64,000 nt of DNA from Ulva prolifera (taxonomy: Eukaryota; Chlorophyta; Ulvophyceae; Ulvales; Ulvaceae): positions 8,625,172 through 8,689,171 of the forward strand of contig CM041201.1 of NCBI GenBank assembly GCA_023078555.1. The letters are read 5' to 3'. Each line of letters opens with the position of its first letter. Position 1 is the first letter of the stretch. Both the position numbers and the translations under genes were made by a program. The notes beneath the pieces are model-generated. The model was not told the DNA's origin. It ran no database searches and was given only the letters and a program-made list of their open reading frames with translations. This document shows positions 36,275-50,300 of this stretch, piece after piece.

Positions 36275-37992
36275 GATGGAATGCAGCTAGCTTTCACGCC
36301 AATTTATCGCAGGAAGTATTAGAGATATTTACGGCCACAAGGAGGATCAGGCACGTGTACCGAGTGTGAGGGAGCCAATCTCACCGTTCAGAGAGTGCGT
36401 TACACCATGTGAGATGTATGTGTTTAATGTTGTTCAATCTCGGGTCCGGCCCACATAGACCGCAGGACGGTGCGACAACCCCACTCTGGAGTATGTGACA
36501 TCGCGGGAGATGCAGAGCAGGAGCTCTGGCTATGTGCTCATGCATATGGCGGCCCGGAAAAATGACAGATCCCAAGCTACTTGGTGCAGCTCCGTGTTGA
36601 CGTTTCATCTGCGAGCGTGCAGCCACGCTCGGGTGATCGTACTGCAGCCACGCTCGGGTGATCGTACTGAAAGGGTAGCATCAAAGCGGTGCAAGCTTAC
36701 CAGCTCGAACCACGTGGGTATGTACCTGTAGCCATAACACATAACGCCGGGGGCTGGCATTGGGGTCGCAAGGCGAAACTGCGACGTCCACTTGCAATCG
36801 CCTGCCCTTCAGAGCAAATGTGATATGGTGGCTGAAGCTACAATGCTTGCTGCACGCTATGGATGTGTGACCTGGGTACACCTGCGTTACCCGTGTAGGT
36901 ACATACATGCATGGGGAGTGGCGATATCCGGCATAGGGCTGCTGGCATGTGTGGCCTGGACTGTTCCCGCAGCAGCCGTATGAAAGTGGCAAGATATGAG
37001 CAGAGTGTCTGAGGTGTAAAGGTGCAGTGGCCATGCAGCAACAGAAGCCTTTGGAGGGTCCGGTAATCAATTGTGACATGAAGTGGCGGAGGGGAGCCAA
37101 CATGATTAGCATGCATGGCCCACGCAGGGCCACGCGGCGGTGATCAGACGTGAGTGAAGCTAGTATGTGAGCTCATCATAGAACCTGTGTTCAAGGCATT
37201 GAAGTTGCTGCGTTCATGCCAGTACCAAGGATGCGTAGACACCATGCGACGCTGCGATTGAGAGTCACATCAGGCTGTGAGTAGCCACATTTTTCAGGGT
37301 GACAGAGCCAATACTCTCATAGAATGAATGTCATCTCAACACAAGCCTTCATAATGTATAGTGATACAGAACGGAACGAGCCTGGAAAATCCGCCAGCCT
37401 GCTCAAGCACAACCTCACCTACCATTTCGCGGCCACACAAGTCGTGTGCACCAAGCCCCACGTCCCATCCCAAGGCACCCGTCAGAATCTCACACCTACA
37501 CGCATCACCCAAGCGTAGCCTAGATAGTTGAAGTGTTTACTGATGCACACTCGACTACTCAGCCACGGTGGTGGGACCCGGCTGCATGTAAAGCGACACG
37601 ATGACTGCCGACCCAATCAGGACACGCCATCAGTGGATGTGCCTGAGGGTAGCGTTTTGAAGTTCATTCATGCTCTGCTGAAGGTCATCACACCTAGCGG
37701 GAACCGAATGCAAAGATCACGAACAAGGTGTTCCGTGATAGTGACGGTCCCAGTGATGCATCAGTCGTACATGCAAATTGCACTTCCTGGACGTGCGAGA
37801 TTACATGCCTTCTCAAAGAAATCGATGAAAACGTCCTCACAGACTCCTGAAATAGCAAGCCACCGATACGCACACTTCATAATTAATCCATCTTGCACCG
37901 ATAGGAGAGCGTGTACATAAAATACAGAGTCGAGGACATGAGGTCTACCTTCAAACTACGCTCGCGACATCATGCCCTGGACATGGCTACGA
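36275..37992. other. long intergenic region
   Basis: 1.7 kb between the OHP1 start and the kinesin stop, both on the minus strand. It should contain the OHP1 promoter and the kinesin 3' end. No exon was recognised. It contains a perfect 25-bp tandem duplication (listed separately). Confidence 0.5.
36618..36667. repeat. 25-bp perfect tandem duplication
   Basis: The unit starting TGCAGCCACGCTCGGG occurs twice head to tail (36618-36642 and 36643-36667) without a mismatch. It lies about 350 nt upstream of the OHP1 start codon. Confidence 0.95.
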
Positions 37993-40900
37993 CTACAGTG
38001 CATGGCCATTGGGTGTTGCAACCTTCCCGGGCAGCAGAGCAGCCAGTCTTCTTGTGGTGCCGTGGCTGGCAGGTGGCGTCATGGAAGGTACCCGGGGGCT
38101 GACCATCATATCTGTCGTCTTGCCACCGGGTGTGCCCCGGCGTTGCAAGCCTGCTTGCACTTGAGCAGCATACACTTTCTGCTTCACCTTTTTCGGCAGC
38201 AGCATCTCCATCAGCATCAAATTCATCGTTTCCTGCAAAGCAACCGTGGTCTCGACTCTCATCCCATGACTCTCAGTGCAGCAGTGGTCTAGTCATACCA
38301 GGCATTCCAGCTACAATTGTAAAACTCACGAGAAGTCCAGCGTGGGACATCCAGGAGCTCGCTGTTGAGAGAAGCTGCTCCTGCAGCTCATGCGCATGCT
38401 TCACGTCAGCCTCCTGCTGCGTGCAACAGGGCAGCTCAGACGCGCACCTCCACCTGCTTGACTGTCGACTGCACCAGCGCCCTGCCGGTCTGCGCAGCAG
38501 CCCGGTGCTGCTCTGCGGTCATCTGCTGCCGCTCCCGTTGCCAGCCACGCTGCTCGTCCATGTGCGCGCTCTGCAGTTTCCGCTGCTGGAAGTGCCGCCA
38601 GGAGCGCTGGATGGTGACTGCGGCCGTCGTCAACCGCCGCTGGTCCCCAGCCCGCACCAGCGCCGAGATGTGCTTCTGTTCTCGATCTGCCAGCAGCTCC
38701 GCCTGTAGTTGTGCACGCCCCTGCGCCTCCCTGCAATAACCCAGCTGTGATGCACACTGCCGCCGATCACGCTGCGCCATCGATACCACACAATGCCAAT
38801 ATGTCAGACGTATCACAACCTGAACGAACCAGCACGAGGTTGTGCCCGAATAGCAATTGCGTGCGGTGCTTGAAAAGTTCGTCCTTCGGAAAGCCTACTG
38901 GCGCATCTTCGTCCAGCACCCCTAAAGACAGGAAACCTCGCAGACAGACAGCCGTGCAGCCCCAACACGCTTCCCCACGTCGCCCATGCAAGGCAGTTGG
39001 TGCAGGGGCGCACCGCAATGAGGTCTCCAGATCCGCGATGCGGCCGCGCGCCTGCTGCAGCTGCTGGGCCAGTGAAGCGTTTTCATCAGACACAGACGAG
39101 ATTGCGCCGTTGAGGCTGTCCCGCTCCACCACCGCTGCCTGCGTCACCGCGTCCAGCTCGGCCTGCAGCTCGTCTGCCAGCTGCGCGAACGACTCGCGCT
39201 CCGCTGACGTGTTCGCCAGCCGGTCCGCCAGCTCATCCCGCTCCCGCTCCGTGTTCTGCACACCCAACGAGCAGACTTGCCGGGGACGCTGTGTAGAGCG
39301 CCGGGATCAGCCGTCCTGGTGCATGCCTGTGCCAGTGCTCACGGCCTCAACAAGCACCGACCAAGAAGCACCCCACAGATGTATGATCCATTGCACACAC
39401 CCGGCATGCAGATTCATTCTCACACCACACAACGCCTTCCCCCGCCGCCGTCACCGATTACATATTAGTGAACAGCCACGTGCCCGCGCACACCAAGCGA
39501 TGTAACGGACGGCAACAAGTACCATGCTGTTCGGCACCACACGTGTCTGGCCTCACACAAGCTCTAGACCGCTGCAGCGGCACAGGAGCAGAGGGGCAGG
39601 GGCGCACCTGTGCGTGCTCCGTGATGCCGTCCAGCCGCTGCCCCACGTCCGACAGCCGCGCCTCATACTCCTCCGTCGTCCTGCGCATGTTTGCCGCGCT
39701 GTCCGCCCGCACCGCCGCGAGCTCGTCGTCGTGGCTGTCCTTCGTGCGCCGCCGCTGCGACTCCGCCGCCGAGCGCTCCGACGCCGCCTTGGCCTCCGCG
39801 GCGCGGACCGCCTCCCGCGTCTGCTCCACGTCTGCGCGCGCGCGGTCCAGAGCCTTCTGCAGGTGGTCCGCGCGCACCGCTGCTGCCTGCACCGCATCCG
39901 TGCGGGACTGCAGCTGCGTGCGCAGCGTGGTGATCTCGTCCTGCCGCTCCTTGAGCGTGCTGTTGGCCTCCGCTAGCTGCGCCTGCACAGGGTCAGAACA
40001 TGTGTGGGCAACACTCGCAATGACGTCGGCCGTGCGAAGCCCACTGGACTGTATAGCTATGACAGCGCAAGCCAAGATGGCTCGCTGAAGATCTGCCCTT
40101 GTTGCAGTTGCTTGCCCACGCTCGGGCGGCTGGGTGCCCCTGCAGGCGAGCACGGCAAGCTCTGCTTCCCCCTGACCATACCAGACCAGAACTGGACGCC
40201 GGGCTGTCAAAGGATGGCCGCTGTTTCTCATGCCGATCTTACGTCATGCCCGATACACGTGACGGCAAGGCTGTGTACTCGGCCCACCCTCGCATTGCAT
40301 CCCTGCCCCAGCTGTGGTGCCCCCGGTCCATGAATCAGCCCAAGTGGGGGACGAAAAGCGTGCGTACAGCCCCATGTAACAGCACCACGGGTCAGGCTGG
40401 CTTCGAACTGCAGGTGTGCCTGTCAGTCACACCTGTGTGGAGGACAGCTCGTGCCGCAGAGCTGTCTGTCGCTTGTCGGCCTCGCGCATCTGCTGCTCGT
40501 GCGCCATGTTGGCGGCCGCGAGCGCCATGCGGGAAGTTTCGTGCTCGCGGGTCGCACTCTGGCCCTGCTGCAGTGCCTCGTCGAGGCGCCGCTGCAGGGT
40601 CGACGTGGTCGACTTGCCCTGCAGCCGCTCCCGCTCCAGCTCCCGCTCTAGCCGGGACACCGTCTCTTCCCGGTCGACCAGCGCCCGCTCCAGCGCTGTC
40701 TCCGGCTTCTCCTCCTGCACGTTCACGCTTCTCTTGGCTGTCCCATCAGCATGCACAGACACACCCGAAGTTTCAAATCCGGGCAGCATCCATGCATTGT
40801 CTGATGCGGTTGTGCTGATCGAATACTGCGGTAGACCTGCAACAGCAGCACGGGTGCAAAGCCAACGAAGGCACCGTTCGCTGACAACACCTACTGCGGG

Positions 40901-43900
40901 CCTAGGGGGACGTGCCTGGAGGGACTGCGCGATGCGCTCGTTGAGCGCCGACAGGTCAAAGTACTGGTTCACGCGGGGGGCGGTCTTGACGAGGATCGCG
41001 CGGCTGCCAAATAGAAGGCTCTGGAACGTCTCGTCGGTGTGCTCTCGCGCGTCGCTGACCGCAATCAGCATGCTCGTCTTCGCGTTGCCGCCGAGAGACT
41101 CCTGCAGGAGGCGCGTGAGCTTGCTGTCGCGGAAGGGGATGTGGGTCGCGTTCGGGTCCGACTTTGCGTTGACACACATGCCGAGGGTGGTGAGGGAGAG
41201 GTTGATCGCCTTGGCCTCCTGGGCGCGCAGGCCCACCGACTTAGATTTTTTCAGCCGCTCCGACCCCGCGAGGTCCACCATGAACATGCGGCCCATCGTC
41301 GTCGCCCTGCACACGCCCACGCCCGCCGCGTCACAGCGCGCACCGGCGACCTGTGCTCGCAATGTGCATACTCTGTGCCACTCGAGCACAGCCACTTCCA
41401 CAAAGCCACAGCCACCCCAACTGTGAGCGGGGTCTGTGTGGCCAGTGCTGATGATCCACCCCGGCTGCGAGCGTGCGGCCGGTCACACGGTCCCTGCCTG
41501 CCTCCATGCGAAAGGCCACCTGAAACTTTGCAGAAGCTCCCTTCAGCTGCGCCCTTGCCAGGCTAGATGGCCCAAGGCGCTGAAGGAATGAATCTGCCAG
41601 TAACGGTCCCACGGGCGTGGTGATGGGAACCCGGCCAGGCAGAGCACTGGGACGGAGGCTGAAGTGAGACAAGGGGGGCAGGGAGGGAGGGAGCGCGCAC
41701 TGGCCGGTGACTTCTTCGCCGTTCTCGTTGCGGGTGATGGCGCGCTTGCGGCGCTTGATGACGGTGACGATGACAATGGCATGCGAGCGCGAGGAGTGCG
41801 CGTTCATCTCGGTCGATGCGAAGATGCGGTTCTGGTCGCCGCGCTGCAACAGTGCCAGGCAGTCCTTTGTGCTGCGCACCTACAGGGGCGGCCGCACAGG
41901 ATCAGGCCCCTGGAACGGTGCTGTGTACGTCGGGATGCGCATAGGGAGAGCACAATTCATCGTAGTCTGAGCCACCGAGCATCGCTGACTGATGAGGTAT
42001 ATGCGAGATGGCAGTTCGCTTGGGCGTATGCTGGTAGGTGGGCACATCGCTGAGCATGCCGTACTCAGCAGCGCCATCCGAACACACAAGGATCATGTTG
42101 CAGGCCGCATGAGCGTCGAGATACCACTGGGGCTGCTGCAGGAAAGTTGCAGGGGATGCTGTCCCACAGTCGGGGCTCACATCTGTTATTTATGCTGTTT
42201 GTGGAGCATCGAGTTTGTTGAAACAGAAGGCCAATCTAGAACCTCGAGTTGATGTTCAAGCATTGAACACATGCTGTTCGGTGGACTGGTTCGCATGAAA
42301 CATATTGGACATCCCATTTCACACAAGGGGACCCGTGCCTGCCAAACACGATAGCATGTAGGACATGTGAAGAAGTGAAGGACGCACTTCAACTTCATGA
42401 ACGTTTGAGAGGAAGACCCCTTCAAGGTCCTCTCGAATCTGGAGCTGCTCTGCTGAGGGCATGAGGAGATCTTTTATCACCTGTACGGGAAGGCAGCAAT
42501 TGTTCATACGTAAACATGATGGTTATCTTCCAAGCAGTTAAGGCCAGTCACATGTAGACTCAGGGGTTCAGCAACTGCAATGGACACAGCAGTATGCTGC
42601 AACCACAGGTTCCCCCAGCTAGTAGAAGCACGCAGCTCCCAAATGAATGTGCCCTGGTGAAAGGGTGGTCCGCTGATCATGCGGAGGCACTCTACCTCTC
42701 TGAAAGCTACAATCCAGTAATGAAATATCATGCACATGATGTGTCTACAGGGACAGCCCAGATTCTGATTGGAAGTGGACGCACCTCCATGTATATTTGG
42801 CAGTATGACATGAACACTCTGGTCTCATTTACAACGTCGATGGCTGATTTGTTAAAAATATCAGCCAATGCACGAGGCGTCATGCCAATTGCATCTGGCT
42901 CCATGTTGGACAGAGTGTAAGTCTTCCCTGTACACCACTTGGCAGGTCCGGATCAAGATCGCGCAGCCTACCAACATCAATAACTCGATTTGCGAGAAGC
43001 CTGAGCCCAAACAGAGCTTGTGTAACAGCTCATGCACAGCACAGGATCTCACCTGCGCCAGTTTGCCCGTACGCCATGACGCTGCCATTGTACCCCAACA
43101 ATACATCATCAACTACGGGGCGAACAGCTTCATTATACACATCCTGCTGCGACGCGTCCTCGGGAAGGATGCGGTCAAACATGAATTTGCTCTCTGCAAT
43201 GTTACCATCTCTGCAGAGTCCCACGAATTTGAAAATGACCACACCGAAAAACTGGAACTGAACACGATCGTTTCTTTACTGGAGAGCATTTGTGAGGGGC
43301 GCATACGCTCGCTGCACGCTGATCTTCTGGAGGTCGCATCCAATCAGCTGTGTTGCCCCTGCTGTCTCGGAATTGGCTTCAAGCGCTGGCCTGATTCGGA
43401 CAAACACTCGTACTCGATCTGCGAGCAAGAAAGACTCCGTTCGATCAGCGTCCGCGCCACTGCAGCGTCCCAAGTCGAATCCGCAACGCCAGAGCAGCAC
43501 TCACTAATCGTCCATAGCATGGCGGGGAACAAACAGCAGACCACATCCATTCACCAGTAGTTCAGAACACAAGTGTGACTGAGCCACACCGCGCCCGCAT
43601 CGTGAAGACAGTTGCCGTTAAACTTGAAACCCATGCACAGATGGGACTGCAACAGCGCGTATACACACCCCACGAGTCGTCCAGCGGCTCCAGCTCCTCA
43701 ATAGGCTTTGTTGAAACTGCGAAATGAGATGTAGCTGGCGGGGGAGTCGGGGCACGGGATCTTGGAGGTGTTGTGGCACCATTCGGCACGCTGAAACGTC
43801 CAGGGCGCTTGTCATCATGCCGCGTGAAAAGATCTACGGCATCGATATTTTCTTTCGCTTTCGCTGAAGGCGCGGTAACTCTACTTTGGTGACTGGACGT

Positions 43901-43963
43901 CCCCTTGAGATAGTTTGGGGTCCACGCCTTTGGCGGAGTTCGTTTTGACTCCGGCGTCTCCAT
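37993..43963 (-). CDS. kinesin with N-terminal motor, coiled coil and IQ motif
   Basis: Twelve exons close in phase, 1,034 residues: 43963-43669, 43418-43280, 43210-43053, 42927-42785, 42480-42388, 41879-41701, 41306-40433, 39982-39608, 39255-39014, 38730-38448, 38413-38330 and 38232-37993. The start is METPESKRTPP. The motor (about residues 99-450) begins RVRVFVRIRP and has the P-loop AYGQTGAGKT, switch I NAHSSRSHA and switch II DLAGSER. After the neck come heptad-rich coiled coils (about 560-800), then an IQ motif (IQRSWRHFQQR) that should bind calmodulin, and a basic tail with GTPGGKTTD. Motor details (VMAYGQTGAGKT, RFG/LFGSRA-x-x-VK) are nearest plant ARK/ungrouped kinesins, but there are no armadillo repeats. 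ATP-driven microtubule movement is certain; cargo is not. Confidence 0.94.
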
Positions 43964-44304
43964 TATTGAGTCTACCACAGAGCATGGCGATGCAATAACA
44001 TTTACTCTACCCTCGGCGTCCACAACGCAATTGTGCGCCGGCTGGCTCGGCGATTGGTAAACGCCCGTCACCATACAGGAACTTACGCTCAACACTGCAA
44101 GGCTGGTTTGCTCTCGCATGCATGCCAGTACGACGCGCTCCTGTTCACAGTACCGGTACACTTTCCACCTCAGAAAAACGTAGTATCAGCATGCAGCAGC
44201 TCAAATCCGTCGATGTACAAGGGGTCTGCTTACAGTCATAATTCATACAATCCTGTGTACATAGCTGGACGAGCACTCCCAGTCACTTGTTCAAACAGGG
44301 GCCC
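43964..44304. other. BRR2 3' region and kinesin promoter
   Basis: 341 nt between two genes transcribed in the same direction (minus). An in-frame open stretch continues upstream of the kinesin ATG, so an earlier start is not excluded. Confidence 0.5.
44230..44234 (-). terminator. putative TGTAA poly(A) signal
   Basis: TTACA on the + strand, TGTAA on the minus strand, 71 nt after the BRR2 stop. Confidence 0.4.
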
Positions 44305-47300
44305 TCAGCTCGTCTCCATTGCAGCAGCATCTCCGTCCTGCTCCCCCCCGGAGATTGTGACATCGAAAGGATACTCCTGATCGCAGCCAAGATACGAGTC
44401 ACACATGACCAGCAGCTTGAACGCGTTGCTGCCGGGCTTGAAGTTGTCTATCACCAACTTGGCCTTGTGTTGCTTGTCAAACGAGAACCGCTTGATTGCC
44501 AACACGTTGTCATTGTCATCCCCGCAGATCAGCCACCAGAACTCCTCCTTGGTGCCTGGGAAATGTGGCGCGATGACTGGACCTGCCGGGGTTTCCCGGC
44601 TGAGCTGCACCTGAACCTCCACCTGCACACGCAAGCAGCACCTCAGCACCGTGCAGCCACTTCTCATGCACTTGTGAATCTGTCATGACCTACACGCAAA
44701 CAAAGCCATGCACACTTGTCCTGCACTAGCCACAAACGCACAGAGCACTCCTGGATGTCCTAGCCAGGCCTGCAACAGCATCGGCGGCTGTACCCAGACG
44801 CTGTCTCACAACCAATTGCACGAGCGTATGCCCTTGCATGGAGCGCAGGAGCTGCCGAGAGCCCGAACCACCTGAAGATGATCACCCAACAAAAACAGCC
44901 TGGCGAGGAACGACTTGAAGTCCAGATATACCGAGCACAGAGAGAGCATAATCTCAGAGTCCACCACAACCTGAGACACCATCCCTTCCACCTCCGACTG
45001 ATCACACAGGCACCCTCCTTCACTCCTGTGCGTGGCATGCATGCAGCCACCACATCCACTGAAGCAGCGCACCACGCCAGCGTCCCCATCGACCTCGAAC
45101 GCGCGGCTGTCCTCATCGTCCGGCGCCGACACATCCTTCCCGTTCGTCACCGCAAACACGACCGACACGTCATCGGGGTAGCGGTTGCAGAACGCCGCGA
45201 CGTCAGCATACGCGGCGTCAGGCAGCGCGAGCAACCGCCGCCGCGCCGCGTCGTCCATCTCCTGCAGTCCCCCCAACTCCTCCACCCCCGCCGCCTCGCA
45301 CTTCTCGGCGAGCGCGCGTGTGACCCCTGGCAGCTGCAGCAGGAAGGAGTCCTTCGTGTGTAGTGCCTGCGTGACCATCTGGCACAGCTCCATCGCCACG
45401 ATGCATGCATTGAGGGCGTTCTTGTTGCTGAGGATGTCGACCATCGCATGCAGCAGCCGCACCGATGTCCGCACCACCTGTACAGCACCGCATGACGGCC
45501 TCAGCTCCCAGCTGACAAGCCCTGAATGAACGCGAACCAGGCCTCACAGCGTCGGTCACCTATGCACGGCCGACGCATCAATCGACCTCACACACCACAT
45601 GCCACACAGCACAGCACGCAGCAAAGCACGCACCTCCCGCTGATCGACCAACAGGTCCCCCCGCAGCGCGACGCGCGCGATGTGGGACTGCAGGAGCGCG
45701 TTTGCCTTGGTCCGCGCGTCCACCGCGAGACTCGGGACCTCATACTTCGCGTGCCGCAGCATGCGCAGCACGGCCGAGTCCTCTCCCGGCCGAATCGGCA
45801 GCCCCTCAAACTCCGTCGCGTGACTCAGCACCGTGATCAGCCCCTTCGTCTTCACCTTGGCGCTTAGCGCCTCGTGAGCCGTGTGCGCGGTCTTGAACGA
45901 GATGTGGTGGTACGCCGTGATGATGCCGAGGTTCTCCGGCTGGAGGTTGAAGCCGCTCTCGTCGACGAGCACAGCACGCGCATCATGCAGCTCAGCGCAG
46001 ACGTCCTCCACAAGCTCACTGAGGTGGTCGCGGATGTGGCGGTGGCTGCGGCCCATCATGTTGTAGTAGTTGGGGTTCTGAGGCAGGCGGCGGTAGAAAA
46101 AGGTATAAGTCAGCCAGTCGACGGCCTCCTGCTTGTTGTTGATCGTCTCGACGGCAATCTCCGACACCTGCGCCGCGGCTCGTCCCCTCAGCATGCCATC
46201 AGGCGGCGCACGTGTCTGCGCATCATCGCATCAGGCGCTGCAACAGTTTGTGCGCCACTCGGCAATACAGCAATTCCTCGCCGCTGTCACCGCATCGCTG
46301 CAACCAATCAATCGAAACGCAGTGTGCCTACCAATCGACAGACACCGAAGCTCCGTAGTCTAGGCGACAGCTCCAGCACAGCGGTCAGACGTGCCCCTGA
46401 GACTGCGTGAAGACAGACACCTCGTCCACGACAGCACTCCAGCAGTGTCGCTGCTGGCGGGCACAGCCGCAGCTGCATCAGAGACGCACCATGTGGTCGT
46501 GGAGATGCATATCGAGGTGGCTCTCCACCGGCAGCGGCTCAAAGAGGAACTTTTTGTAATACTCCTTCTTCGCGGCGTGGCACATGATGACGGCGATGCC
46601 TGCATCGTCCTGCAGCGGCCGGCTTGCCAGGCCGAGCATCTGCAGCAGCTCCGGCACAGGGAAGTCCTCGCCGCCGAGGCCGGACGAATCGAAGTACTGC
46701 GTGCCCATCACCACCACGAGGGACGCTGGCGCGGTCACTGAGCGGCACATGCCCGCCGTCACCACCAGCACCTGCGCGACAGGGGAGGCCGTCTCAAGGG
46801 CACGCGTTATCGTACATCATGATCCATGAGCAACATGGTGCAGGAAAAGGGTGTGCAGCCGAGATACCAGACTGCATGGCAAATGGTTCGGTGTTGTGAC
46901 AATTCGTATGTTTGCTGCTCCGCCACAGACGCACTGACACACATCCGTGCGGCTGTACAGCAGTCAAATGCAGCAACGCCGGACCAGGGAAGCGGGGCCA
47001 GGTGACGGTGGCGCGCACACCTGCAACGCGTTCTGCTTGAAGAGGTGGTTGATCGTCTTGATGTCCTCCTGGGACATCGTGTCGTGCAGGATGCCGATTC
47101 CCGCCGAGGCGCACGTGTGTGCCGCGCTGTCCGACAGCCGCTCCAGGAACGGCTCGATGGTGTCCAGAGGGACCTTGAGGAAGCGCGTGGGCGCCGCGTC
47201 GCCGGCGGTGTATGTGAGCATCGCCGTCGCGACGGCCTGCGCATGGCGCCGCGTCGGCGCAAACACGATCGCCGGCTTTGCCTTGGCATATTGCAGCACG

Positions 47301-50300
47301 GTGTTGTACGTTGGCCGGGACATCGCCTGCAGACACGCTCGTGATGTCGAGTACATGGTGCTGTCGACCCGGACGCGACGCATAGGGCGAGTGGTTTGGT
47401 TGCTGCGAGGTCTGTCGCACGTGCGCCCAGTTCCGCTGGTAGTACAAACTGATGGTGAGCTCTGCCATGAATCAGTATGATCGCCTGATGGCCGCGCACG
47501 GAAGCACTACATGCCAGGGTGCCGACAAGTGGTAAAGAGCCAGCTGGCGGGGTATTTGCCATAAATCTTCACCAGCTATGTACAATTATGAGTGCCTTAT
47601 CAGAAGTCGTGATAGCCTATGAAACCGACCGCTTTGATACCATCATGCGCCGCGTCGCAAAAAGCCTGCTTGCTGAATGATTGTAAGGCATAGGGGAAGC
47701 ACCTGCATGCGAGCCTCAAAGCTCGTGATGTCCATCGACTGGATATGAATCTCCAACGGCACCGGCCGGGAGCCCGGCGGAAAGCAGAACTGCGCATGGC
47801 TCGGCGCGCCCAGCCAGTCCCCGATCTCCTTGCCGTCCGCCATGCTGCTGCCGAGGCCGACGATGCGGATCGGCTTTGAGAGGAGCTTGGAGATGGCGCG
47901 CATGCGCGAGACGACGACCTCGAGAGTCGGGCCGCCCTCCGCGCCGAGCAGGTGGAGTTCGTCGGCGATGAAGAGGGAGATGTCTGTCACGGACACGGCG
48001 CGCTTCTTGCGCCAGCGCAGCGACAGGCGGTCCCACTGCTCGGCGGTCGCGAATATGATGTTGCCTCGCTGCAGCTTCTTCAGGTCGACCTGCAGGTGTG
48101 CGAAGCCTTGTGTATTGGTAGATCTAGTGTGGCCTTGGCGAGCATAGACACTGTCTTGATTGCGCTGTCGTGGCATGTTGTGGATCGCGAGCTGCTCTGT
48201 GCTAGCAATCGCGAAGGTCCATCTGTGGGTGTATACGGCGGTGTGGAGGGCTCGGGGCCTGACGGGCAAGTTGGCAGCAAGCCCTACTGAGTGTGTGATT
48301 TGGCCCGCAGAGCTAGGCTCTGAGACTTAGAACTGGCAAAAAAAATGATTGAGACGGCGCAAAGGTATTGCTGAAACCAGAATGCCCATCCAAGCTGAGT
48401 AGGCACGCACCTGCTGCTCCCCAGTCAGCTGCACAATGTTCAGCCCCAGGCCCCCGAATCGTGTCTCCCACGCCACCTTCGTCTGCTCCACGATCGCTGG
48501 CAGAGACGCGACGTACACAGCCCGCAGCGGCGGCACTGTCACGCCCTCCGCGCCCTCTGCCTCGCGCTTCTTCTCCTCGACATGGTTCACCATCGCCATC
48601 AGCGCAAACTCCGCGCACACCGTCTTCCCGCTACCCGTCGGCGCGCACACGAGCGTGTTGTCCTGGCCGCCAAACAGCGTGCTGAACACCTGCGTCTGGA
48701 TCGCGTTGAAGTGGGAGAAGTCGCCATAGAGGCCCTCAAACTGTTTGTTCCGCAGCGCAGACACCGGCAGCGGCTGGAGGTCGAGGAGCTCAGTCGGGGG
48801 GTGGAAGCGCTCCGGTAGCACGACGTTGCGGAACGAAACCGGCGTGATGGACTCTGACCCGAGCCAGCGGTCCGAGACCACGCGGATGAAGAACTGCGGC
48901 GGGAGGGGATCCGGGATGGGCACGGTGAAGGTGACGGGGTGGTCGACGATGCGGTCGCCGGTGGCGTTGGTCATCTTGAGGAAGAAGAACTCCTTGTGCA
49001 GCACGTACTCGCTGTCCTGGTCCTCGACCTGCAGCATGTGTGGGGGTGGGTGGATGGCAGGTGGCGCTGAGCACTCTGATCGGAAGCTATATGCCAACAC
49101 AAGACCGTCTGCAAGATTTTGTCATATTTATTTCTCAGGAATATGCACTGGTTGTTGCGAGATCAATCAGAGAAACATGCATCTTATTGAGACGATCTGC
49201 GTGATCTAATGCTGCATGGCTCAGCACTGCGCTGATCGGCCGTGACAGCAGGCGCATGCGCTGTGTTGTGTGCGGGAGTGGGCACAAGGGCGGGGACACG
49301 ACTCGAGAGGGGGGCGCACGAGGATCAGGAACGGTTCGACGTAGCCGTGCACGTCCTGGTCCCACTGGAAGTCAGGGGTGAGCATGAGGTCGATGCGCAG
49401 GAGGCCGCGCGTCAGCGGCTGGATGGACGCATCGAGCTGCAGGCGGGGCACCATGTTGATCATCTTCTTCACGACCTTGCCCAGCTTCGCGGCTCCGATC
49501 AGCTCGCCGATCTGTGCCGGCCGCATGTCAAAGTACCTGCAGCCGAGCCAACCCCAGTTGACCAGGGGACTACCTTTCGGTGTCTGACACAATCTGCTGT
49601 GCAGGGCAGAATTCTCGTGGTGCTCGGGAAGCGGCCTCCTGTGATGGACATACAATGCGCCTGCCATTGGCACAAGTGATTGAAATGCACAGTTGAACCA
49701 CATGGCAGCACAGAGGCTGCTTGTGCTGGGAGGAGGTGGTGTGGTGGGAGAGGGCGCACCGCTCCCAGGGGATGTCTTTCTTCTCGAGGGTCGTGAGCTG
49801 CTGCGGTGGGAGGCGGAGCTTGCCCTTGAACTGGCGCAGAGGCGTCTGGCTGGGCCACATGCGATGTGTGACGGCCTTGACGAGCAGGAGCGCCTTCTCG
49901 GTGAGTGGCGCCCAGTTGCGGCGCAGGCAGATGTCAAACAGGCAGCGCATGAGGCGCGATGCGCTCTGGCTGATGTAGACCATGTCCGCCATCAGAGCGA
50001 GGCCCTCGAGCTTGAGGCCTGAGATGTAGGCCTGCAAAGCCATTTGGTATAGAGTACGGATGCCAGGTACATCTTGTTGAAGCACCAACATACTGCCTGA
50101 TGTTTAGACTTGACAGCAGTGCTCATGGCGGAGCATAGCAGGTGTTTACTGTCTGAGAAGAAGTCTGAAAAAGAAACGAACCTGCAAGAGCACGTTGATT
50201 TTCGCGGTGGGCTCCTCCACAGAATCCTTGATGGGTATTGGCACTCGCTGGCTCAGGCGCACGAGCTCCAGCTTCTCCTCGTCACGGACGACCATGTACT

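Noticed and set aside
40433-41306. Possible GC-AG intron inside the large kinesin exon (near 40,915)
   Set aside because: The frame stays open across the whole stretch and the donor context (CAG|GCACGT) is weak, so a single exon is simpler.
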